From: Bacillus pumilus
GTDB lineage: Bacteria > Bacillota > Bacilli > Bacillales > Bacillaceae
Direction of reading: 5' to 3'
NCBI RefSeq assembly: GCF_024498355.1
Contig: NZ_CP101833.1
Location: forward strand, 2,337,001-2,401,000
DNA: 64,000 nt
Shown here: piece by piece, positions 51,487 through 61,455 of the stretch
Layout of the letters: each line of letters begins with the position of its first letter
Numbering within the stretch: the stretch's first letter is position 1
The notes under the pieces: model-generated
The model's input: only the letters and a program-made list of their open reading frames with translations
What the model was told of the DNA's origin: nothing
Database searches by the model: none
Program-made: the position numbers and the translations under genes

Positions 51487-52336
51487 GAGTCGTTCCCCCT
51501 TTATGGCTGAATTCCATATTCATACTAAAATCGAATGATGGAGCAGAATGTGTCAGAAAACCAAGCGAAATGATGTCTACACCTGTCCCCCGGTAGCTTG
51601 GTAATGTCTCTAATGTGATGCCTCCTGATGCCTCTGTCAGGATCGTCTCTGGTGTCATTTGTTTAAAACGCTTTACTTCGGCGGGGGAGCAGTTGTCAAA
51701 CATGATGACATCTGCTTTTGCATCTATGGCTGCCATGAGCTGTGCTTCTGATTCAATTTCCACTTCAATTTTCACCATATGACCGGCGTATGCTCTTGCT
51801 TTTTCTACAGCTTCACGGATAGAACCACATGCGGCAATATGATTATCTTTAATCATCACACCGTCCGATAAGCCGAAACGATGATTCTTTCCACCTCCTA
51901 CTTTCACTGCGTATTTCTCTAACATACGCAAGCCGGGTGTCGTTTTTCTCGTATCACAGATCGTAATAGACGGATCAGCTAATCGCTGCACTGCTTCATG
52001 TGTTAAGGTGGCGATTCCTGTCATGCGCTGTAATATATTCAGAATGACCCGTTCTCCTTTTAGCAAGTCGTTGACTGTGCCTCTTATTTGAGCCAGTACA
52101 GCACCTGAATGAATCCAATCACCCTCCTGGAAAAACAGTTCAGTTTGAATCTGTTCACTCAGCAGGCCATACCCCATTTCAATGACTGGTGATCCTGCCA
52201 ATACACCCGATTGTTTTGCGATGATATAAGCTGTTCCTTTCTTGTCTTCAAAGATGGCATCAGCTGATACATCTCCAAAGCCAATATCTTCTTTTAAAAA
52301 ATGAGTGAGCATTTGTTTTAACTGTAAACGTTCCAT
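51473..52336 (-). CDS. nadC: Nicotinate-nucleotide pyrophosphorylase NadC
   Basis: 287 aa type II phosphoribosyltransferase. It has the substrate-binding [22 protein letters not shown] and [11 protein letters not shown] motifs, then [12 protein letters not shown] and the barrel end [10 protein letters not shown]. It converts quinolinate and PRPP to nicotinate mononucleotide. It overlaps nadB by 19 bases and nadA by 14, which indicates tight translational coupling. Confidence 0.97.
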   Translation of the reverse strand: MERLQLKQMLTHFLKEDIGFGDVSADAIFEDKKGTAYIIAKQSGVLAGSPVIEMGYGLLSEQIQTELFFQEGDWIHSGAVLAQIRGTVNDLLKGERVILNILQRMTGIATLTHEAVQRLADPSITICDTRKTTPGLRMLEKYAVKVGGGKNHRFGLSDGVMIKDNHIAACGSIREAVEKARAYAGHMVKIEVEIESEAQLMAAIDAKADVIMFDNCSPAEVKRFKQMTPETILTEASGGITLETLPSYRGTGVDIISLGFLTHSAPSFDFSMNMEFSHKGGTTHVHA

Positions 52337-53889
52337 TTGGCACCGATCCTTTCATTTTTCATGATGTGAATGTGGCCTTTTTCATGCACAATCTGTTTCC
52401 CTCGCCACAAGGCATCATTCCGCTTTGGATAATCCATTCGATAATGGCTGCCCCTGCTTTCTGTACGGAGTAATGCAGACTTAACAAGGCAAGTCGCTAA
52501 TGCCCATTGATTGCTTAATTCAATCTGTTTATTTGTGATATCCTTCACATTGATTTGCTGAAAAGAGACTTGTTCTAATTCATCGAGTAAGGTCTGCAAG
52601 CCTTTTTCATCTCTAACAATCGCGGCATATGCTGTCATCCATTTTCTAAGCTGAGCCTCTGACATAGTCGGGACAGACCATACTTCTTGTATTGAAAGAG
52701 ATGGGATTGTTTTTTGCAGTTTTGGCAATTGCTCAATTCGTCTGGCCGCTTTGCTTCCTAAAACGAGACCTTCCAGAAGAGAATTACTTGCCAGTCGATT
52801 GGCGCCATGTAAACCTGTACAAGCCGCTTCACCGATGGCAAAAAGCGATTGAACGGTCGTTTCTCCATATTCATTGACCTTGATTCCGCCCATTAAAAAA
52901 TGCATACCAGGAGAAACTGGCAGCCGGCCGCTTGCCATATCGACTCCCGCCCGCTGACACATCGCATCAATCGCTGGAAAACGAATAGAAAAATGCGGAA
53001 TATCATGGATGTTGAGATACAGATGATGACCTAATTGCTGCTCATGAAAAATAGCTCTAGCGACCACATCTCTAGGAGCTAAATCTGTCTGTGGATGAAT
53101 CCCTTTCATGATACGCCTGCCTGTTTCATCTTCTAAATAAGCTCCCTCCCCTCGCACTGCTTCTGAAACAAGACCGACTGCTTTTCCAGCGATCGTCAAA
53201 AGGGTCGGATGAAATTGAACAAATTCAAGATCCGCTAATTGTGCTCCGGCTCGGTAGGCCATCATCAGTCCGTCTCCTGTTACAGAAGAATCATTTGTGT
53301 TTGTCTCATATAGAGATCCGCAGCCACCAGTGGATAAAACCACTGCATCTGCGGTCATGGTATGTACGTGTCCTTTCTCATCTTTCCACACAACACCGAC
53401 ACATTTCCCTTCATGATTTAATAGATCAATGACATGATGATATTCGTATAAATGAATATGTGAGCCAAGCTGACTTTTCAGAAACTGCACGAGGGTTTTA
53501 CCTGTTTGATCTCCTCCTCCATGCAAAATGCGATTACGGGTGTGTGCCCCCTCTTTACCTAACTGCGGCATTCCCGCTTCATTCCGATCAAATGGACAGC
53601 CTTCTGCTTCAAGCTGCTTCACAAGGCGTTTTCCAAGACACACGATCTCCTGTACGATCTGGTCATCATTATGATCACAGCCAGCAGCTAGCGTGTCTTG
53701 CACATGTAGATCAACTGAATCATGTGCTGCAAAGGCAGCAGCGATTCCTCCTTGTGCAAGCATGGAATTACTAGAGGAAAATTGTTTTTTTGTCATCATG
53801 ATGACTTGGCAGTTTTCTGATATGGTTTTCGCAAAGGAAAGCGCTGCAATGCCTGATCCCACCACAATGACTTTTTTAAGTAATGACAC
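52318..53889 (-). CDS. nadB: L-aspartate oxidase NadB
   Basis: 523 aa FAD enzyme of the succinate dehydrogenase/fumarate reductase flavoprotein family. FAD motif VIVVGSGIAALSFAKTI at the N-terminus; SSNSMLAQGGIAAAF, HGGGDQTGKTLVQF, the active-site region EFVQFHPTLL and FAIGEAACTGLHGANRLASNSLLEG are present. It makes iminoaspartate for NadA. The GTG at 53889 follows AGGAGG by 9 bases and gives MSLLKKVIVVG; the frame's earlier start at 53907 has no ribosome binding site. First gene of nadBCA, divergent from nifS. Confidence 0.96.
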   Translation of the reverse strand: MSLLKKVIVVGSGIAALSFAKTISENCQVIMMTKKQFSSSNSMLAQGGIAAAFAAHDSVDLHVQDTLAAGCDHNDDQIVQEIVCLGKRLVKQLEAEGCPFDRNEAGMPQLGKEGAHTRNRILHGGGDQTGKTLVQFLKSQLGSHIHLYEYHHVIDLLNHEGKCVGVVWKDEKGHVHTMTADAVVLSTGGCGSLYETNTNDSSVTGDGLMMAYRAGAQLADLEFVQFHPTLLTIAGKAVGLVSEAVRGEGAYLEDETGRRIMKGIHPQTDLAPRDVVARAIFHEQQLGHHLYLNIHDIPHFSIRFPAIDAMCQRAGVDMASGRLPVSPGMHFLMGGIKVNEYGETTVQSLFAIGEAACTGLHGANRLASNSLLEGLVLGSKAARRIEQLPKLQKTIPSLSIQEVWSVPTMSEAQLRKWMTAYAAIVRDEKGLQTLLDELEQVSFQQINVKDITNKQIELSNQWALATCLVKSALLRTESRGSHYRMDYPKRNDALWRGKQIVHEKGHIHIMKNERIGAKWNVYS

Positions 53890-53908
53890 AATCGCCCCTC
53901 CTGTCATT

Positions 53909-53948
53909 TACACCTGTCTTGACACATATCATTACACAATACTACAAT
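53909..53948. promoter_or_regulatory. nadB/nifS divergent control region with candidate NiaR operator
   Basis: TACACCTGTCTTGACAC (53909-53925) resembles the NiaR (YrxA) operator type recalled from bacilli. It contains TTGACA (53919-53924), which with TACAAT (53943-53948) and an 18-base spacer makes a good promoter for nifS. NiaR bound with nicotinate would cover the -35. The opposite-strand nadB promoter must overlap but was not resolved. Confidence 0.55.
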
Positions 53949-53986
53949 AAATACAAGAAAAAATTTTCACACAGGAGATGGATGGT

Positions 53987-55129
53987 TTGGTCTATTTAGA
54001 TTATGCAGCTTCTACACCCGTTTCTGAAGAAGCTCTACATGTATTCCAACAGCTAAGCAAAGATTGCTACGGGAATGCAAGCAGCCTTCATGATGCAGGG
54101 GGAAGAGCAAATGACATATTGACTTACAGCAGACAATCACTCGCTACGATGCTTAAGGGCGAACCAGACGGCATCTACTTTACAAGTGGCGGAACTGAAT
54201 CCAATATCCTTGCGATTCAATCGATCATGAACGGGCTGCCCGCACATAAACAGCATGTCATTACCACATCAGTAGAACACCCTTCCGTTCATCACGCGGT
54301 TAACGCCTTGCAACGCCTCGGCGTGAAGGTCACGATCATAGAACCGAATGAAGAAGGGATCATCACAAAGGAGATTCTCAAACAAGCTTTATTGCCTGAA
54401 ACAGGACTAGTATCCATCCAGCATGCAAACTCAGAAACAGGGATTATCCAGCCATTGGCTCAATTAGCGCTTCTTTTAAAGGAAAGACACATTTTTTTTC
54501 ATACAGATGCTGTGCAAACATTCGGGAAAATTCGTGTGTCCATTAAGGAGCTCGGGGTCGATGCCATGTCCATCTCTAGTCATAAAGTGTATGCACCTAA
54601 GGGCGCTGGAGCTGTCTATATGGGTGCACATGTCCCTTGGAAGCCTGTATATGCAGGTGCAGTTCAGGAAAATGGCTTACGACCTGGAACTGTGAACGTT
54701 CCGTGTATCGGTGCTTTTGCCGCGGCGAGTGAACAAATGATGCTTCAGCTCGATGAGCAGCATAAACGAGATGAGCAGCTTCGTGATTATTTTCTTGAGC
54801 AGATAAAAAAACGTCAGCTGCCTGTCCGTACGCTTCAGGACAATAACAATTACCGCATGCTGCCTCATATTATTGGTTGTTTTTTTGAAGGGTTTGAAGG
54901 ACAATATGTAATGTTAGCATGTAACCGGCATGGGATTTGTATATCAACTGGAAGCGCATGTGCTTCTGGTTACCATCACCCTTCCCCTGCTGTGAAGGCA
55001 TTGCATGTATCAGATCGTGATGCCCTTCAGTTCATTCGAATATCATTTGGACGACGGTCATCAACAGATGACATCGATCAGCTTTTGCATACATTTGAGA
55101 ACTTGCAAAAGGAGAAGAAAGGAGCATAA
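53987..55129 (+). CDS. nifS: Cysteine desulfurase NifS (NadA iron-sulfur maturation)
   Basis: 380 aa class V PLP enzyme. The PLP-lysine is in SISSHKVYAPKGAG (about 200), with FHTDAVQTFGK and SIQHANSETGII upstream. The catalytic Cys lies in STGSACASGYHH (about 325). In B. subtilis this desulfurase is divergent from nadBCA and needed for NadA cluster assembly; the arrangement is the same here. TTG at 53987 with GGAG 9 bases upstream yields MVYLDYAAS, matching relatives; the ATG at 53978 touches the ribosome binding site. Confidence 0.93.
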   Translation: MVYLDYAASTPVSEEALHVFQQLSKDCYGNASSLHDAGGRANDILTYSRQSLATMLKGEPDGIYFTSGGTESNILAIQSIMNGLPAHKQHVITTSVEHPSVHHAVNALQRLGVKVTIIEPNEEGIITKEILKQALLPETGLVSIQHANSETGIIQPLAQLALLLKERHIFFHTDAVQTFGKIRVSIKELGVDAMSISSHKVYAPKGAGAVYMGAHVPWKPVYAGAVQENGLRPGTVNVPCIGAFAAASEQMMLQLDEQHKRDEQLRDYFLEQIKKRQLPVRTLQDNNNYRMLPHIIGCFFEGFEGQYVMLACNRHGICISTGSACASGYHHPSPAVKALHVSDRDALQFIRISFGRRSSTDDIDQLLHTFENLQKEKKGA

Positions 55130-55132
55130 GAC

Positions 55133-55675
55133 GTGGAGCAAGAGAGGAAGCTCATTGGCGAAGAAAGAAGAAAGGCCATATTACAGTGGCTGAAAGAAAC
55201 AGATACACCGCTCACTGGAAGCTTTTTAGCTAAAAAGGCCGCTGTATCACGACAAGTCATTGTACAAGATATATCATTATTAAAAGCAAAAAACGAACCC
55301 ATTATCGCCACAAGCCAAGGCTATGTGTATATGGCGCCGCTTCATGCGCCAGAAACTGAAATTGAACAAATCATCGCCTGCAAACATGATCCTCTTCGTA
55401 CAGAAGAAGAACTGACATTGATTGTAGACTTTGGTGTGACGGTGAAAGACGTGATCATAGAACACCCCGTTTACGGAGAGCTGACTGCCTCCATTCGCGT
55501 CAGCACACGTAAACAAGTAGCTGACTTCGTTCATCACATTTCTAACACTGGCGCCTCCTACTTGTCAGAGCTAACAGATGGCGTACACTTACATACACTC
55601 ACTTCCTACAGCCAAAAGCAGCTTGATCAAGCCATTCAAGCGCTAGATGACGCTGGATTTTTGATTAAAGACTAA
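55133..55675 (+). CDS. niaR: NAD biosynthesis repressor NiaR (YrxA)
   Basis: 180 aa. An N-terminal HTH_11 domain (RRKAILQWLKETDTPLTGSF; KAAVSRQVIVQDISLLKA) is followed by the 3H ligand domain, whose conserved histidines appear in IEHPVYGELTA, ADFVHHISN and VHLHTLTSYS. It uses nicotinate as co-repressor and controls nadBCA and nifS-niaR. GTG start with AAAGGAG 8 bases upstream, 3 bases after nifS. The structured repeat element begins 6 bases after its stop. Confidence 0.94.
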   Translation: MEQERKLIGEERRKAILQWLKETDTPLTGSFLAKKAAVSRQVIVQDISLLKAKNEPIIATSQGYVYMAPLHAPETEIEQIIACKHDPLRTEEELTLIVDFGVTVKDVIIEHPVYGELTASIRVSTRKQVADFVHHISNTGASYLSELTDGVHLHTLTSYSQKQLDQAIQALDDAGFLIKD

Positions 55676-55681
55676 AAAAAC

Positions 55682-55904
55682 AGTGTCCTACACAGGACAC
55701 TATCAGATTGTTGACAAAGGGCTAAAATGATCTTTATTTTAGCCCTTTGTCCTTCTTTTCAGCGTGTTATGAAAACCCTTGAAGTCTAGGAAGGACGAGT
55801 ACCGGAGCGGAGCGAATTTGACATTCGTGAGCACCGGCACGCAGACATGACAACGAATGCGAGGGTTTGGCTACACGCTGATAGTGTCCTACACAGGACA
55901 CTAT
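55682..55904. repeat. Composite structured intergenic repeat between niaR and pheA
   Basis: A 223-base element with inverted ends: CAGTGTCCTACACAGGACAC at the left and the same hairpin followed by ATTTTT at the right, each itself an 8-10 bp palindrome with loop ACAC. Inside are a 16-bp terminator-like hairpin (55713-55751, also found after secDF) and a 121-base core (55760-55880). The core is closed by CAGCGTGT/ACACGCTG and AAACCCTTG/CGAGGGTTT, with GTCT/AGAC and CGAAT/ATTCG inner pairs. No reading frame. The right end overlaps the pheA stop codon. It may act as terminator for both convergent genes. Confidence 0.85.
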
Positions 55905-56779
55905 TTTTCATTCGTTAATTCATATGTTTGGTAGCTGCCGAGCAGCTTGACCTCACAGCCAATGGCTTCTAATTCTTGAATCGCGCCAGGGACAAGCACA
56001 TCATCCATTTCTTTTTCGATATCAATGATAAATAAATAATGTCCAAGACCTGTTTTGGTCGGGCGAGATTCAATTTTTGACAAGTTCAGATTTCGCCAGG
56101 AAAAAGCAGATAGCACGCGATGTAAAGCGCCTGATTGGTCATCCTTTGGCAGACTGACAACAATGGTCGTTTTTGGCTTTGAAGAAAAACCAGAATTCAT
56201 CGGAAACGACGCCTTAGGATCTTTATGTAAAATAACAAAACGTGTGTGATTGTGCGGATAATCATGAATGTCTTTTTTCGCAATGGTCAATCCGTACGTT
56301 TTTGCAGCAATTTCATTGGCAATCGCACCAACAGCTTCATCTGGATGCTCACTGATGTATTTCGCTGCATAGCCTGTTGATTCCACTGGGCGATGCGGAA
56401 TATGAGGGTAGTGCTTTTTCAAAAATTGATGACACTGGGCAATTGCATGCGGATGTGACTGAATCACATCTAATGTTTCCCAGCTCTCCGCCCTCGATGG
56501 ATGGACAAGTAAATGCTGCCGAATCGGTGCTGTCATTTCACCAACAATGGATAGTGCTTCTTCATGAATTAAATAATCAATCGTTAAGTTCACAGATCCT
56601 TCGAGTGCATTTTCAAGCGGAACGACTGCCAAATCTACTTCGCCCTTTGAAACAGCATCCATACATTGCGGGATCGTTGCATAGGCCCGCTGCACTGCAT
56701 CTTTAGGAAAGCAAGAGCATACGGCCAAATGAGTAAATGTTGCCTCTGGTCCAAAATAACCTACAGTTAATTGCTTCAT
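55901..56779 (-). CDS. pheA: Prephenate dehydratase PheA
   Basis: 292 aa, dehydratase plus ACT domain without chorismate mutase. Dehydratase motifs GPEATFTHLA, PLENALEGSVNLTIDYL, SHPHAIAQCHQFL and ESTGYAAKYI are followed by HTRFVIL, then the ACT domain (GALHRVLSAFSWRNLNLSKIESRP) for phenylalanine feedback. It converts prephenate to phenylpyruvate. It follows pheB by 18 bases. Its stop codon TAG is supplied by the edge of the structured repeat. Confidence 0.97.
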   Translation of the reverse strand: MKQLTVGYFGPEATFTHLAVCSCFPKDAVQRAYATIPQCMDAVSKGEVDLAVVPLENALEGSVNLTIDYLIHEEALSIVGEMTAPIRQHLLVHPSRAESWETLDVIQSHPHAIAQCHQFLKKHYPHIPHRPVESTGYAAKYISEHPDEAVGAIANEIAAKTYGLTIAKKDIHDYPHNHTRFVILHKDPKASFPMNSGFSSKPKTTIVVSLPKDDQSGALHRVLSAFSWRNLNLSKIESRPTKTGLGHYLFIIDIEKEMDDVLVPGAIQELEAIGCEVKLLGSYQTYELTNEK

Positions 56780-56797
56780 CTGCTATAATCTCTCCTT

Positions 56798-57241
56798 TTA
56801 CGCTCCAGAACCTAGAATTTCAACTTTTTCGACAAATTCAAGTTTTCTTAATTGATTCATGACGGTATTAATATCATCTGCCATGCCAGCCGTACTGATC
56901 GATAGTGTGACATTCGCTCTTCCTTGCAGCGGAATGGTTTGGTGAATGGATAACACATTACAGCCAGAGTCCGCCACAATTTGAAGCAGCCTTGACAGAG
57001 CCCCAGACCGATCCTCAAGGTGGAAAAACAATGTGATGATCTGCTCTTTCACCATCGTATAAAATGGGAAAACAGCATCTCTGTATTTATAAAAAGCACT
57101 GCGGCTTAAATCCGCTTGTTGAACAGCATCGGCAACTGAATCCGCTTTTTTGCGATCGAGAAGCTTTTTGACTTCAAGCGTTTTTCGCATCGCATCTGGA
57201 AGGACATCCTCTCTTACTAAATAGAACGTTTCTTCTTTCAC
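56798..57241 (-). CDS. pheB: ACT-domain protein PheB
   Basis: 147 aa. A helical N-terminal part ([20 protein letters not shown]) with an HTH-like look precedes a C-terminal ACT domain ([31 protein letters not shown]). It is historically called a chorismate mutase in B. subtilis, but lacks a recognisable mutase active site and is more likely an aromatic-amino-acid regulator. It lies in the obg-pheB-pheA cluster. Confidence 0.9.
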   Translation of the reverse strand: MKEETFYLVREDVLPDAMRKTLEVKKLLDRKKADSVADAVQQADLSRSAFYKYRDAVFPFYTMVKEQIITLFFHLEDRSGALSRLLQIVADSGCNVLSIHQTIPLQGRANVTLSISTAGMADDINTVMNQLRKLEFVEKVEILGSGA

Positions 57242-57296
57242 CTGTTTTCTCCCCTTTTAAAAACGGGAGAGCCCATGGACTGGACCCTCCTTTTGA

Positions 57297-58604
<1,308 letters not shown>

Positions 58605-59198
58605 TCACATATCTCGTTCTTGCCTCAAACAAAGCTCAATCATGGACTCATGAGACGTCACATGAAATTGCATTATACTCATACATGGATAGTTTGCGTC
58701 ATGAAACGCATTTAACGCATCCAAACTTGTTAATTTTCCTTTGAAATCAAAATATAAGATCACATCATTCTCTTCATGATCTGTTTGGAACGTGACCGTT
58801 AAATGATTTTCAGTTTTTTGGCAAACTGATTGATCGAATATCGAAAACAACTCCCGTGATACCGTTAGCAGCTGCGATTCATATGCTGATAAGTCTCGGG
58901 CTTCACCAAGCACTTCATATTCTAGGGTGATAAAATGCGACTCCCAATTAAATGTTAGAAAGTAATAGGCCAATTGGGGAATTTTTAAATTTGAGAGTTT
59001 TGATTCATGCTGTGCTTCAATGACCATTTCTTCTATAATTTCAAACACTCGGTCATATTTTTCTAATGTCAAGTTGCCTTTAATCAGCTGCAATTTATTC
59101 ATCCAGTCATGTCTTGAACGACTGAGCAGATAGATCAATTCATTTGTTAATGCAACGTGAGTTAATTTTTCATTTTGTTTACTTGATATCTCTTCCAT
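58605..59198 (-). CDS. spo0B: Sporulation phosphotransferase Spo0B
   Basis: 197 aa. The helical-hairpin dimerisation domain contains the phospho-accepting His in LLSRSRHDWMNKLQLIKGN (His30). The C-terminal half is a degenerate histidine-kinase ATPase fold. It relays phosphate from Spo0F to Spo0A. It is the first gene before obg. Sequence outside the His region is, as usual, poorly conserved. Confidence 0.96.
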   Translation of the reverse strand: MEEISSKQNEKLTHVALTNELIYLLSRSRHDWMNKLQLIKGNLTLEKYDRVFEIIEEMVIEAQHESKLSNLKIPQLAYYFLTFNWESHFITLEYEVLGEARDLSAYESQLLTVSRELFSIFDQSVCQKTENHLTVTFQTDHEENDVILYFDFKGKLTSLDALNAFHDANYPCMSIMQFHVTSHESMIELCLRQERDM

Positions 59199-59260
59199 TA
59201 TCGCACTCCCAATCGTTTGGTCTCTCTTTTAGGAGTCTTATCATCAATATGTCTCCCTGA

Positions 59261-59269
59261 ATTATAACA
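59261..59269 (-). promoter_or_regulatory. Extended -10 promoter of spo0B-obg
   Basis: The minus strand reads TGTTATAAT, an extended -10 with a perfect TATAAT, about 65 bases before spo0B and downstream of the rpmA terminator. The remaining gap (59199-59475) shows no convincing gene. Confidence 0.55.
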
Positions 59270-59439
59270 GAGAAGACAGCATAGAAAAACACTAGTTATG
59301 TGAGGAAAGGTTGTTTTTTCTGATCGTATAGGAGAAAATGAGGCAAAGTCAGCAAACGTTCTTTGATATTTATGGAGTGCATCTTCTTTTATCATCTTCG
59401 GTACCACTTATAAAAAGCGCAAAAGCTCCCTGAATAGTG

Positions 59440-59471
59440 AAAAAAACTCCAGTCAATGACCGGAGTTTTTA
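59440..59471 (-). terminator. Terminator after rpmA
   Basis: AACTCCGGTC, ATT and GACTGGAGTT form a strong stem followed by seven T on the minus strand, ending rplU-prp-rpmA. Confidence 0.85.
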
Positions 59472-59475
59472 GCAA

Positions 59476-59772
<297 letters not shown>

Positions 59773-60111
59773 CTATTTTTTTGTTGATATTCTCACATAA
59801 TCGTGATAATCTCGTTCGATTGTCTCTAAGGAAACGACCATGCCTTCTAAAAGCAGCTGGGCTTTTTCAAAGGATACTGGATCTGTATCAGCCGGTAATT
59901 CAAAAGTGAAATAGCCGCCTTCTTCTCCAATATCAAGCAGTGGATCGATTCCTGTCAGTGCAATAATTGAATTGACTGAGCCGAAAACAACAGCAGATAC
60001 ACCTGCACAAACGAGATCCTGACCTTTTTCAGCAAACTCGGCATGTCCAGTCATCCGAAAAGACGTAATGCTTTCATCTGCCGCTGACCGAGTAATGGTT
60101 GCTTTGATCAT
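59773..60111 (-). CDS. prp: Ribosomal-processing cysteine protease Prp (YsxB)
   Basis: 112 aa. The catalytic pair is seen in MTGHAEFAEKGQDLVCAGVSAV: His near residue 23 and Cys near residue 35, with the family GHA and CAGVSA motifs. It cleaves the L27 extension between FF and A. It lies between rplU and rpmA, the invariant Firmicute order. The ATG at 60111 gives MIKATI and the B. subtilis length; a GTG at 60120 is the alternative. Confidence 0.94.
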   Translation of the reverse strand: MIKATITRSAADESITSFRMTGHAEFAEKGQDLVCAGVSAVVFGSVNSIIALTGIDPLLDIGEEGGYFTFELPADTDPVSFEKAQLLLEGMVVSLETIERDYHDYVRISTKK

Positions 60112-60125
60112 ATCACTCACACGCC

Positions 60126-60434
60126 TTAAGCGTTGATTTTTTCGATAACAACTTTAGTGTAAGGTTGACGATGACCTTGTTTTTTGTGGTTGTTTTTCTT
60201 CGGTTTGTACTTGAACACAGTAATTTTCTTACCGCGACCTTGTTTTTCAACTTTAGCCGTTACTGTTGCTCCAGCAACTGAAGGGTTACCCACTTTGACA
60301 GTGTCTCCGCCGACAAACAATACGTTTTCAAAAGTAACTGTTTCACCTGCTTCAGCAGCTAGTTTTTCAACATAAACAGTTTGACCTTCTTCAACTTTAA
60401 CTTGTTTACCACCAGTTTCGATAATTGCGTACAT
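60126..60434 (-). CDS. rplU: 50S ribosomal protein L21
   Basis: 102 aa. [20 protein letters not shown] at the N-terminus and the basic end [20 protein letters not shown] are diagnostic for L21. It binds 23S rRNA in the large subunit. First gene of rplU-prp-rpmA behind a structured leader. Confidence 0.98.
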   Translation of the reverse strand: MYAIIETGGKQVKVEEGQTVYVEKLAAEAGETVTFENVLFVGGDTVKVGNPSVAGATVTAKVEKQGRGKKITVFKYKPKKNNHKKQGHRQPYTKVVIEKINA

Positions 60435-60437
60435 CTC

Positions 60438-60537
60438 TGCACCTCCTAATAAACTCAGACTCGCCGAATACAGGGGGCCATAGGCACTTTACACCTGCTC
60501 CGCGCGGTTGTAGCACGGGTGCTACATATCCATAACA
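60438..60537 (-). promoter_or_regulatory. L21 ribosomal-protein leader
   Basis: A compact structured 5' leader of rplU. TAGCACCCGTGCTA forms a hairpin, followed by a GCGCGGAGC region and GGCCCCC elements, before AGGAGG of rplU. It corresponds to the L21 leader known in low-GC Firmicutes, thought to give autogenous control by L21. Confidence 0.78.
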
Positions 60538-60543
60538 TTAAAA

Positions 60544-60572
60544 AATATATCAAACTAGACGCAGAATGTCAA
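60544..60572 (-). promoter_or_regulatory. Sigma-A promoter of rplU-prp-rpmA
   Basis: TTGACA (60572-60567) and TATATT (60549-60544) with a 17-base spacer, between the spoIVFB stop and the L21 leader. Confidence 0.85.
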
Positions 60573-60585
60573 TGTATTTTCACCA

Positions 60586-61455
60586 TTAGTACGGTAAAAG
60601 AAGCTCTTCCATTGAAGAGGTGGTTCTTCGGTCTGAAAAATAAGCATGAAGCAGTTCATTTTCATCAAGCTGACTCATTTTCACGCCATCCCTTTCGATA
60701 ATAATCGGGTGCTTACAGCCCTTTTGAAATCGAGCCAGCACTTCGTATACTTTTTCTTCAGCACTTGCTCTAAGCGGAATGAGTTTCTCTATCTTTTGCT
60801 CTTTTTTACCGTAATACCGTTCTAGTAAAAAGCGGACCGTGACGTAATGCCGCTGCCGGTGTTCCATCACAAGTGAATAAGCTAAAAATGTGAGCAGCAC
60901 CCAGCCATTGAATTGCAGCGGAGCAAAACAGAGTAACCCTGCTGTCAAAAGACTAAAAAAGACTAGGGAGCCTTTTATCGCGAGGGCATGTGCACGTTGG
61001 AAAGGGTAAAAAGCAGATAAGAGCAAAAAGAATAATTTTCCGCCATCAAGCGGCCAAATGGGCAAAAGGTTTATAAGAAAAATGGCCATATTATAAAAGG
61101 TAAACATCGTAAAGACGTCGTGCGAGATAAGAGAAGCTTCCATGAGAAGCCATGCCATGAGCTGGAGCGGCACATGCTGAAGCGGTCCGCATAAAATGAC
61201 CGCCAGCTCTTCTTTTAGCGGGCGGTTCCCATGTTCTTCTACTTCTACCGCTCCGCCAAATGGCAGTAAAAAAATCCGCCGAATGCGCCAATGATAATAG
61301 CAAGCAGCCGCTGCATGTCCAAGCTCATGGACACAGACGATAATGAGCAGACAAAGCAGCGGCTTAATTTGACCTGAAAGAATCGCAAACGCCATCACAA
61401 TCCAAAGAAGCGGGTGAATGTGAATTTTCGTCAGCATGACCAGCCATCTATTCAA
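60586..61455 (-). CDS. spoIVFB: Intramembrane metalloprotease SpoIVFB
   Basis: 289 aa site-2 protease. Zinc-binding HELGH sits in the second helix (IIVCVHELGHAAAACYY, about 43-47), with the distal NLLPIWPLDGGK motif (Asp near 137) and a C-terminal CBS domain that binds ATP (GCKHPIIIERDGVKMSQLDENE). It cleaves pro-sigma-K in the outer forespore membrane. TTG start overlapping the end of spoIVFA by 8 bases, with AGGTGATG upstream. Confidence 0.96.
   Translation of the reverse strand: MNRWLVMLTKIHIHPLLWIVMAFAILSGQIKPLLCLLIIVCVHELGHAAAACYYHWRIRRIFLLPFGGAVEVEEHGNRPLKEELAVILCGPLQHVPLQLMAWLLMEASLISHDVFTMFTFYNMAIFLINLLPIWPLDGGKLFFLLLSAFYPFQRAHALAIKGSLVFFSLLTAGLLCFAPLQFNGWVLLTFLAYSLVMEHRQRHYVTVRFLLERYYGKKEQKIEKLIPLRASAEEKVYEVLARFQKGCKHPIIIERDGVKMSQLDENELLHAYFSDRRTTSSMEELLLPY

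Noticed and set aside
59198..59407. 69-aa open frame in the spo0B-rpmA gap
   Set aside because: It covers the spo0B promoter (TGTTATAAT), has no ribosome site and no recognisable features.
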